Shown here piece after piece: positions 55,263 to 64,000 of a stretch of DNA of 64,000 bases. The stretch spans positions 17,462,777 to 17,526,776 of the forward strand of contig JANJXV010000020.1 in the NCBI GenBank assembly GCA_024803745.1, written 5' to 3'. The stretch is from Megascapheus bottae. Taxonomy: Eukaryota > Chordata > Mammalia > Rodentia > Geomyidae. Below the pieces are notes generated by a model. The model made no database searches. It had not been told where the DNA came from and worked only from the letters and a program-made list of their open reading frames with translations. The stretch's first letter is position 1, and each line of letters opens with the position of its first letter. A program made the position numbers and the translations under genes.

Positions 55263-56554
55263 TACTAAGAATTTCACAAAATCTTTTATGAGCATTTTCA
55301 TCTGTGTTTTACTCTTTTTTCTTTTATCTTGGCCTTGGATTTATTGGTAGAAACAATGCAGGCCATGGGCCTTTCTGAAGATGGCAGCCAGGAAACCATA
55401 GCATTCTACCTGTCCTCATACTAGCAGGCAGAAATCTGCATTGTGAAGCATTCAAACAGCCCTGGCTACCTTTAGACACTGGATCCTGGGTACCCTTAAT
55501 TGCTGGAGCCTGGACATCCTTAGAAGCTGGAGCCTATGAACCATTAAGGGCTTGTGGGTGGCCTGTTGAAGGATCTGGGCTTTGAAAGTAAGAGTTCCCT
55601 CCAATAAAACCTCATGGAATAAAACCCGGGTCAGATGATCAGAAATCAGGCAGAAACCACACTTCTCTTTCACTGCTTTTCTATTTTAACTCCTCCTCAG
55701 CAAAGTTCCACCTTCCTTTCATGCTGAAAACATAAAAGACCTATTCTTGGACATCGATTAGGGAATGGTTTTGGGGGAAATTACTTGAAGCCAGGAGCAC
55801 TTAGCTTCAATATGTTCAGTAAATGAGCCAAGAATGCTTCTATAACAAGGCTGAAAATCTATTATATTGCTATTAAATGTGCAAATGAATGAAACCTTTT
55901 TCTTTCCTCTGCATCAGACCTTCCTCACACGATTTTATTCTTCTGGATAACACAAAGGAAAAAGCAGTCCTACAAACTTGGTCATTTGCTGTTTCATATA
56001 TTTTTTTCCAGCTTACAGTACATTTTTATGAGTATCTTTGTGATAAATGCTTAGTATTTCATATTTCATCCCTTCTCATTCCTTGGAATCTTCTTCAAAG
56101 TTTGAGGATTGTTTCTATGATCTTGAAGTGCTGGGAGCCACTGGTCCAGTGAGACATGGGAAATGGGAGTATCACAGATCCAAATTTATTTTGAAATGTC
56201 AAATCTCAATGGTCTCCAATGGGGCAATAAATTTTGTCTCTATACTGGACTTATAACACCACCACAGTTTCATCTGATGAATTAGGGAATCAGGCTGATA
56301 CCCACTATTCATGGTCACTGTTCAAGGCCTTTTATGTAGAATTGAAGGCCCTTTGTTTAGAAGTTTGCAGCTTTTCTTGTTTATTCAATAATTTTTACAG
56401 CAATTGTTTATAACTTTCTAAGTTTTAGGATTAAGAATATGATTTTATCAGAGATAAATGGTATTTAGAAAATGATAGAAGGCAATTTGCCTTATTTAAA
56501 AAATAAACATATTTTTCAAACATGCTTTGGAAAGTCATAGGATTTCTTTTCTTT
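55263..56554. other. Unique DNA, no gene seen
   Basis: A small set of near-repeated phrases (actggatcctgggtaccct, gctggagcctggacatcct, gctggagcctatgaacc) lies at 55480-55545, about 29-30 bp apart. Otherwise unrecognised. Minus frame 55452-55673 reads this and has no known domain. Confidence 0.5.
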
Positions 56555-56820
56555 TCCTTTTTAGATGGGGACTTTGCCAGTATCAGTATTTGAACTCAAG
56601 ACTTCCTGCTTACTCAGCTTAATTATTCATCTGGCATAGTGTCACATGAGCCAGGCTTCTAGCCTGGCTGTTTTTAATGTTTTTGTTTTTTGTTTTGTTT
56701 TGTTTTTTGTTTTTGTTTTTTGCTAGTCATTTCATAGGTGGAGTCTCTCGCTGGATTCGAACTGTGATGCTTAGCCAACTTAACAGCTAGGATTATAGAC
56801 ATGACCCACTGGCACCTTGC
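56555..56820 (-). mobile_element. Old SINE with T/G-rich insertion
   Basis: Right half gccagtatcagtatttgaac and ccaggcttctagcctggc; then a TTTTG-rich run (56680-56727); left part ggattcgaactgtgatgctt and acagctaggattatagacat. Confidence 0.65.
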
Positions 56821-57292
56821 TACCTTGCTGATGTGTTAATTTTAAAATATGGACAAAGTTCTGGGTTGAAGTATTTTTTGAATATCAGTTCTTATGATTG
56901 CTTACATGTGCATGTTTGTCAGGTCATTGGGGAGTTAAGATTCCACCTGAAAAGATGCATGTGTCTCATGTATGAGGAGAAGGGTTGCTAGCCTCTGTCT
57001 TGTCCAACATGGGGGCTGGCCAGGCAAGCCTCAAATGTGTCAGGCTGTTGGGATGGGCAATCTATGAGTCTGGGGCTGAAGATTCTTGCTGTGGACAGAG
57101 TGTGTTCATCACCAGAGGTGCTTCAGTGTCTCTCTCATAGCCTTGTAGTTGGCTGTAAAAGACACTGCATAAAAATCCCCTTTTTAACAGTAACTTATTA
57201 TGGAACTTAGCCACAGTATGAAATATCTTCACAGCTGGGAGCTAAACCTACACAAGCTGACACATCCAAAGAGATCACCGTAGTTGGGCTTG
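56821..57292. other. Unique DNA, no gene seen
   Basis: Nothing recognised. Confidence 0.5.
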
Positions 57293-57630
57293 ATGTGATG
57301 GCTCACACCTGGAATCCCAGCTACTCAAAATGTGGAGATTTGGAAGCCACAGTTTGAAGCCAGCTTGGGAAAAAAAGAGAAACACCATCTCAGCAAACCA
57401 ATTGGGTGTGTTGGCAATACATGCCTGCCATCTCAACTATGGTACAAGTTAACATAGGCAAAAAAATACAAACATACAAAAATATAACAAAAATGCAACA
57501 AAAAATTGGGCATCCTATCTGAGAAATGACTAAAGCACAAAGGATCAGAGGCATGATTTAAATGGCAAAACTTGCCTAGCAAGCATAAAACCAGAGTTCA
57601 AACCCAGTACCAAAAAACAAAACAAAAGAA
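57293..57630 (+). mobile_element. Composite 7SL-7SL-ID-like SINE
   Basis: A 7SL-like unit (gatggctcacacctggaatc, ccatctcagcaaacc) is followed by a second, shorter one (ttggcaatacatgcctgcca) and then, after A-rich DNA, an ID-like end (aaacttgcctagcaagcata, ccagagttcaaacccagtac). Longer than the B1-dID units elsewhere. Confidence 0.65.
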
Positions 57631-58024
57631 AACAAAACAAAAACCCTCTAGAACTGAAAAGGTCCCAGTGTTTGTCCTCAGAGTTTCTCAGTATTGCTCT
57701 TCATTTTTTTTTTTTGAGTCTTCATTCCTTTAATGATAGTGCTTAGTGTGAATATTTACTCAGTATTTTTGATATTTAAATAATTGATTCTACCCTATAA
57801 GAAAAGTCAGTATAGTCAGTATTCTAGATGTAAGAAATAACTGTTCGTATATGTCATACATATATAGGCTTTGTTTGCTAGTTTGGATTTTATATTTAGT
57901 GAAAATCTTCTAAAAAGCACTTGTCTCTTAAGTCCAAGTATACTTGGATGCTAACATTATTTTTAGAATACTGTGATCAGTTTCCTTTATCTGTCTTCTA
58001 GCCAGACAGTGATAAAAAAAAAAT
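57631..58024. other. Unique AT-rich DNA, no gene seen
   Basis: Nothing recognised. Confidence 0.5.
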
Positions 58025-58400
58025 ATAGTTCAGGAGTTGAATGATAGGGAACAGAGGGGATGAGAAAAGTGTGAGTAAGTGCGGGGGCAGTCTGTTAAAA
58101 ATGCTGTATATTTGTAAGTGAAACATCAAGGTGAATAAGTACCATACACTAAAAAAAAAAAAGAATACAGACAGAAATGTAATACAGGTACTGTCTAGTA
58201 GTAGGAGGTGGGGTTGAACCGAGGAAGGAGAATGATGTGATCAAAGCATGTGCATATGTGAGGATGAACTGAAACTTGTTGAGATTGGTTTGAGAAGGAA
58301 GATGGGAATGTGTGAGAATGGCCAAGGAGGTGAGTCTGAGATATATTTTATGTGTGTAGTTATATTAAATGAATCTCGTACAACTAACTGATGTTGATAC
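58025..58400 (+). repeat. Unclassified dispersed repeat with ~100-bp modules
   Basis: Three modules in series, each with a purine-rich lead and a tatat/gaa tail: 58045-58150, 58195-58290, 58291-58390. Compare tgatcaaagcatgtgcatat here with tgatcaaggtacattgtatt at 18278. Confidence 0.5.
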
Positions 58401-58821
58401 AAATGTGGGACTCCTTCTAGCCACAGAACAGCTTCTCTTCATGTGTTCAACAGCACCATTTTATAATATCCCTATGAAATACACCACTTTCTTATCTCAT
58501 GACCCTATTGCAATGAAAACATTAACTTTACTTCACCATACAATGCTAATAATAATAGTAATAATAATACCAAATCAAAGATTTTATATGTATATATAAA
58601 TCTAAGAAAAATTTCAGTTATGAAATATCATTGTAAACTGAAATATATACATATATGTGTATGTACATATATAAATTGCTGTCGGTTTCACATTAGAATA
58701 TGAGGAATTAGATAATCTTATTGATTCACTGAAGGTTAAACTTTTCTACCATCAGTAACCACTTAATACTTAATTATTCATATGGGGTCATCCAAATGAA
58801 ACAAATAGACTTCTTTAATTC

Positions 58822-59115
58822 TTCAAAGGGTATATGATATATATGAAAGGATATCATAAATATAAAAGATACCTAAGAATATAATTGAAAAATCGAAGTT
58901 ATAAAAAGGCTATCAGAATATCAAAGGATATCACAGCAAAATCAGTTACAAAGGATATTATACACATGCAATGTTTCAAAAGGTATAAATATCTAAAGGT
59001 ATCATAACTGTGAACATTATCAAAGGATATTATAAATTTCAGAAGGTGTCATAAATATCACTATGTATCAATGAATAGCGTAGGGTATCAAATAATATGT
59101 CTCAAAGACTATCAC
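58822..59115. repeat. Degenerate minisatellite, unit ~18-28 bp
   Basis: At least ten imperfect copies of a unit near aaaggatatcataaatatc: for example at 58846, 58905, 58923, 58950, 58978, 58995, 59022 and 59042. Unit length varies with small insertions after the shared aaagg-tatc core. Confidence 0.8.
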
Positions 59116-59566
59116 TGAGCTCACAGAGGTCTATACTTCTCCTTATACCTGAAGTATATGGAGAAATAGAAGATGACAATACTTCATGGAATTAATCTCA
59201 TTATCTTTCTTAGCCAGTAATAGCAGTGATTAACTGTAAAGATCTCATGAATAGTTTACTCCTTTGGAGTAGTTACCAAAGTTTCTCATGGAGAATAGTT
59301 AGCACAGCCTTCCTCCTAATGACTGAGGAGCTTGGATATAATAGCTTTCTTTGAATCCAGAAGTTCAAATGGCACTAAACTTCATAGGAGAGATTAAGAC
59401 TACTTATTAGGAGAAAGGGGAGGCATCTGTTTTCCCCAAAATAGTGTGGAAAGGAGCAGGGGGAAAAAAGGAGATTCAAAGAGGCAGAGAAAAACCACAG
59501 ATTCTACAAATTACTGCTCTTTAATCTCCAGCAAGAGAATAAATTCACCAAATACTTTGTGTATTG

Positions 59567-59569
<3 letters not shown>
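59116..59569. other. Unique DNA, no gene seen
   Basis: Nothing recognised. Confidence 0.5.

Positions 59570-59620
<51 letters not shown>
59570..59620. repeat. (TG)n microsatellite
   Basis: About 25 uninterrupted GT units. Confidence 0.97.
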
Positions 59621-59621
<1 letters not shown>

Positions 59622-59779
59622 GATTTAAATCAATCTATGCCACCTTGGAATTGAGTTTCCATCTGGGTTATAAAAAAGTATTCATCTGCATAGATACATT
59701 AACTGGAGGGACTTTTATATTTTCCACAATCATTTGATCTTTTAGAACAATGCCCAACAAATCTGTGGAATAAGAATAT

Positions 59780-59895
59780 CAATTATTCCACTTTGTAGGC
59801 AAGCAAATGAGTCTCAAGAGACCAACTTGCCAGCAAATGTGAGAGTGGCTGGCTTCAGTACCCATCTCTTCCATTAGAGTACCCCAACATTCTCA
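59780..59895 (-). mobile_element. Probable MIR remnant
   Basis: ttattccactttgtaggcaa, gcaaatgagtctcaagagac, caacttgccagcaaatgtga and ggcttcagtacccatctctt follow the antisense MIR core order. Confidence 0.5.
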
Positions 59896-60450
59896 GCTTC
59901 TTTGTTATCTCAAAGCAATTCTTCAGATAAAGTCCTCTATGTAGTACTGTGGCCCTATGCAGTAAGTTAGTGCCTCTTTCTTAGTGTGATTTGACATTTC
60001 TCACATCTAGTTTAGGAAGGGGAGTTGCTATGACAAAAGGGCATTTTGCCAGTCAACTCATGGAGCTGAAGAGTCATGGCATTGACAAAACTCATTTCAA
60101 GGATTTCTTGTGCTACACAAAAGACTTGCTGTTTGCTGTAAGCAATGAACTTTCATTATTGCAGGAAGACTGGAAAGTTGAGGGTCAGGCTGTAGGTGAG
60201 AAAGGGATTACGTATCCCATATGAACTTCACTGGTAAAAAAGTTTGTGTAAGTTGCTTAGAGAGAGTGTTGGCCAAATTTATCCTTTTTCTTTATTTTTT
60301 AAATTGTTGTTTACATATAGATAAAAACTAGCTTTCAAAATAGTTCTGTACTCTAGAAAGAATGGGTGATAACACAGTAGGCAAGATGAAACTCACTTAT
60401 GCCATTCAAATTAATATTTTACATAGAGTATTTCTGTTATTGCTTATTTG
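59896..60450. other. Unique DNA, no gene seen
   Basis: The 77-residue plus frame at 59991-60224 is uninterrupted and not repeat-derived as far as I can see. It has no recognisable domain and no clear splice or promoter context, so I do not call it a gene. Confidence 0.45.
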
Positions 60451-60640
60451 TTTGGTGTAGGTACATGGACTAGAACTTATTATGGCTTGCTTGACTTTTC
60501 CACTACTTCTGGCTATTTGTTGGTTAATTGGAGATTAGAGTCTCAAGGACTTTTCTACTAGGACTGGCTTCAAACCTTAATCTTCAGGTCTCAATCTCCC
60601 GAGTAGCTAGGAAGACAAGGATGAACCACCAGCATCAGTG
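60451..60640 (-). mobile_element. B1-dID-like SINE, diverged
   Basis: Antisense: ggttaattggagattagagt, cttcaaaccttaatcttcag, tcccgagtagctaggaagac. Confidence 0.85.
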
Positions 60641-61386
60641 GAAGGATGTTCGTTTTGTGTTACTTGTGTTATTCATAGAAAAAGAATTCATCTATAAGCC
60701 CAATATTCATAATCACAATCACCAGTAGATCAATGTTCAGCTATTCAATGTGGGATGTTGTGAATTACTGTGTTTAGAAAAATAGTGTGATTGAATCGAT
60801 GGGCCGCAAACTTCTATTCAAAATATGTGACTGCTTCTTTATAGCAGGACTTTGCTGATACCATGGACATATGTTATGATCGTCTCTTTCTATCATTAAA
60901 GCTCTCATTAAAATGCATAACTACAGGCACAGATGTTTCATTTTTATTGCATACAATTTTCTTCACATTTACAATCCATATGTAGTTACATAATGGCAGA
61001 AATTTTGTGGCTGTTTCCTACATATTTATGCATATGTTTTGTACATCTAGCTACATATCTTTAAATAACTATACATGGATATTTATGCCTATATTAATAT
61101 CTCCCCAAATGGATAGCTCTTATTGTAGTCTTGTGAATATTTTTCCCAAATTAAAAAAATATTTTCTTTTATTCACAACTCAAACTATCAGAAATCAGTA
61201 ACTATAAAAAATCAGTTATTCTTTTCATTTCTTTCTGATAGTTTTCCTTCTCTGCTGTTTTCTAGTGGTGGTGTTTATTTTCACATATCACATTTCAAAT
61301 GAGAGTGAAGTATTACTAAAGGAGAACATAAAAGTAGCATGAAAATGAAGACCTTGGTTCTTTGCAAGTTGACTAGCCAGTCTTAT
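60641..61386. other. Unique AT-rich DNA, no gene seen
   Basis: Nothing recognised. Confidence 0.5.
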
Positions 61387-61712
61387 ATCATTAGACTTTT
61401 TTTTTTGCCAGTCCTGGGCTTGAGCTCATGGCCTGAGCACTGTCCTTGGACTTTCTCAAGGCTAGAGCTCTACCACTTGAGCCTCAGCACCACTTCCAGC
61501 TTTTTTGTATGTATGTGGTACCAAGGAATCGAACCCGGGTCTTCGCGCATGCTAGGCAAGCACTTTCACCACTAGGCCAAACTCCCGTCCCCAAAATTCT
61601 TTTTTGTTTTTTTTTGCCAGTCCTGGGCCTTGAACTCAGGGCCTGGGCACTATCCTTGGGCTTTCTCAAGGCTAGAGCTCTACCACTTGAGCCACAGAAT
61701 CATTAGACTTTT
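61387..61712 (-). mobile_element. Pair of ID-like SINEs inside one target-site duplication
   Basis: A complete antisense SINE (61401-61591) is followed by a 5'-truncated one (61600-61698). atcattagactttt occurs at 61387-61400 and 61699-61712, enclosing both. The simplest history is that the full SINE inserted into the A tail of the truncated one. Confidence 0.92.
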
Positions 61713-61880
61713 CAAGTGAACTATGTTACTATTGATTTCAGTCGATATCATTGACCAGTCATTTCTCTCAGTTTTATCATTTCAAAGTAATTCAACAGTA
61801 ATAGCAAATAGAAAGTAAGTAGAGAAAAACTGTAAGTTTTGTTTTTTCCCCCATACTTTAGATTGGAGTTTTAAAGAATT

Positions 61881-62137
61881 AAAGAATTTTCTAGCCAGGT
61901 GATAGTGGCTGACACCTGCAATCTTAGATCCTCAGGAATCTGAGATCTGAGGATCCCAGTCAAAGCCAGCTAGCCTAAGAAAATCTGTGAAATGCTTATC
62001 TCCACTACTAGAAAAGCTGGAAGTGGATCTTTGGCTCAAGTGGTAGAGTGCTAGCCTTGGGCATAAAAGTTCCGGGACAGCATCCAGGACCAGAGTTTAA
62101 ACTCCAGGACAAGCACACACATGAAAGAATTTTCTAG
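61881..62137 (+). mobile_element. B1-dID-like SINE with 14-bp target-site duplication
   Basis: Body 61895-62123: cctgcaatcttagatcctca, ttatctccactactagaaaa, ggctcaagtggtagagtgct. aaagaattttctag occurs at 61881-61894 and 62124-62137. The tail is (CA)-rich. Confidence 0.93.
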
Positions 62138-63214
62138 ATTAAGAAATATCTTCTGTAAGGTAGTTTGTGTTGTGTTCAAGGCAATGCCTCTGACACTTAA
62201 ACCTATAGTTCTTTAATATTTGCAAAATTCTGGTTTTAATTTTTCAGAGAAGAGGCTAATTATTGAATACTAAAACATATACAGATTGGTATGGAAGGGT
62301 GTGTGTATTTTCACAAGGAAAAGAATAGATAGTAGACAAGGCCAGAGAAAATGCTTTAGATTTTGTGGGATAAAAATGTAAGTTGAGAAGGAGAAAACAA
62401 CAATGGTCTTCATTTTCATGTTTTCCTTAAATTGAAGTCTTACTGAAAACTTAAACTTTGACGAGGTAGACTTACCTTGCTCAGTGTCCTACCTTAAATT
62501 CTTAAGTTTTAAAAGGCCTAGGTGTAAAAAGCCAAATTTTAAACTGTTAATTTTATCATTAAAAGATTATTGTAATGTTGTATATTAGAATAACTAATTC
62601 AACATACTTCACCACTTTAACCAAGAAAATGCTTACTCTCCCTGGGTGAATGGGTGAGTAGTTCTTTGTAAGATTGTAAATCCCCTTGAAATTTTCATAA
62701 CCATATGACTCAATAGGAAGGTAATCTGTTGGTTTATCAAACAGGCTCTCCTATCATGACTACTACTTATGATGGAAAACTTGCACCATCTTGGTGGAAC
62801 TAGTTGCCTTAACTTGGAGTAAGTCTTGTTTAAATGATGCTTTGCCTTCTGGTTTTGTGGATCATATTTTTACTAGTTCTTTCTTGTCAGGACCTTCTGT
62901 CTACATTTTCAGTTGGGTGTCTCAGTGCTGATCAAACAGCAGATAATCTCAATCTGATACCTTCCATACACCTACCTGCTTCATAGCACTGGCTATTAAG
63001 CACCTTACATTGCAGGTAGATCTTAGGTAACAAAGTCTTAGCAATGGTGCCTCATTATCTTAATCCTTGGGTGGAGTCCTGCTTCCTTATAAAAGAAAGA
63101 AGTTGTTTTTTTTTTTGCCATGAGTTATCTTCAATTTCTCAATTTACTATGCATTTCCACTGAGGTTCAATGCATGATCAGTCAAGTAGGCCTATTAGAA
63201 GTCAGACTATACAA
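62138..63214. other. Unique AT-rich DNA, no gene seen
   Basis: A T12-gcca step at 63107-63120 resembles a SINE tail but is too short to call. Confidence 0.5.
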
Positions 63215-63390
63215 ACAGAGGGACCTCTGCTCTAATCACTGCTCTGATCACCATTGGCTGTGTGACCTGGGGACACTTCTTGACCTATACTTCCTCATTC
63301 ATAGTACAGAGAGAAGAATATTGCTCCCACAGGTTTATTGTAACCATTAAATTCCATATAAATTTAGCATCCCATAGTGTGTTAATATAA
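63215..63390 (+). mobile_element. MIR remnant
   Basis: ccattggctgtgtgacctgg, ggacacttcttgacctatac, ttcctcattcatagtacaga, acaggtttattgtaaccatt and aaattccatataaatttagc follow the sense MIR consensus from its tRNA-like 3' side through the core. Confidence 0.75.
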
Positions 63391-64000
63391 AATTCAATTA
63401 ATTAAAAAAATTATGTGGCCTATGACTGATGCTATGGGCAAAAAGCAGTTTGCAGATGAAAGAATAAAAGTTATAGTTCTGGTTGCTATTTTAATTCCTA
63501 AATTATTTTCCTTTATTATTAAGTTCATTTTCACTCTTTTTTGATTCAAGATAAGAATTTTAGGTTTCAAGCTCATTTTCACATTTCCCTTAGCATCACT
63601 TTTATAAAATCACACTACCTTTTTGGGAGAGTAGACAGGATCGTCTCATTCTAAATCTTCAATACAGTGTCCTCTGTTCTTTAACATTATGGCCCCTATT
63701 GCCCATCTCTATCGTCTCTTTCCAACAAGCTCTTTGATCTGGTAGAGCCAGAGTTCTTCCAGTTCTTCAGGGATACAGAAGTAATCCTCAGCTCTTGGTA
63801 GTCCACAAGACAGACTATAGTCAAGTGTAGACAGAGAATAGACAGAGGAGGACTGTCTACCATAGAGGTTAATGAGGCAGTTGCCACCTTTATGAGTAAA
63901 GGTTTATGGGAAAGCAAGTGAAGAGGAGATTAATTCAGCTTGAGGGTGTTGGGTATGGTGGGTGGGAGCGCTGGAAAGGCTGCAGAGAGGAGTTGCACTT
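63391..64000. other. Unique DNA to the window edge, no gene seen
   Basis: Two minus frames (63394-63582, 63696-63917) show no recognisable domain. Confidence 0.5.

Noticed and set aside
59991..60224. 77-residue plus frame in unique DNA
   Set aside because: Plausible composition but no domain and no supporting exon signals visible; cross-species conservation would be needed.
63107..63120. T12-gcca, like the start of an antisense SINE
   Set aside because: Only four bases beyond the T run match; too short to call.

Overview
This is a 64 kb piece of AT-rich mammalian nuclear DNA, and I find no protein-coding exon, tRNA, rRNA or other host gene in it. Nearly every long open frame lies inside a retrotransposon or a simple repeat, and the remainder carry no recognisable domain. 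The sequence reads as an intergenic desert or the inside of a large intron.

The repeats point to a rodent. Two SINE types dominate. One is an ID-like (tRNA-derived) dimer of about 195 bp with a pol III A box (ggcctagtgg) and B box (ggttcgattcc). The other is a dimer of about 230 bp with a 7SL-derived left half (cctgtaatcctagctactcaggaggctgag) and an ID-like right half, the B1-dID layout. I see no B2 and no mouse-style B1, which argues against mouse or rat. Kangaroo rats, pocket mice, gophers or beavers are reasonable candidates, but that is inference.

Layout by region. 1-9000: the end of an L1 at the left edge, a young 5'-truncated L1 (944-1660), a long ancient antisense L1 (about 3060-4500) and nested SINEs. 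9000-15300: MIR remnants, many SINEs and an old L1 carrying two SINEs that share one target sequence three times. 15300-22000: a young L1 (15339-16669), an old L1 ORF2 stretch (18790-20165) and microsatellites. 22068-26966: the main structure, a 4.9 kb L1 that keeps both ends and its target-site duplication but has lost ORF1 and the endonuclease part of ORF2; it contains another L1 fragment and two SINEs. 27000-39500: SINEs, a second L1 subfamily (29135), a GATA array, and a 350 bp CCT/CTT array with mirror order. 39500-50300: a young sense-strand L1 (39502-40211), an L1 of the second subfamily (42225), a GA array, a CA/CG array with Z-DNA potential and rearranged L1 ORF2 pieces. 50240-64000: an ancient L1 3' end, SINEs, a composite 7SL/ID-like SINE, a degenerate minisatellite (58822-59115) and a MIR near the right end.

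No genes work together here. The biology is retrotransposition: L1 copies supplied the machinery, SINEs used it, and the target-site duplications and nesting record the order of events. I found no convincing new gene system. The most useful leads are the internally deleted L1 with its promoter, the unnamed minisatellite, an unclassified repeat with about 100 bp modules, and the SINE pairs that share target duplications.
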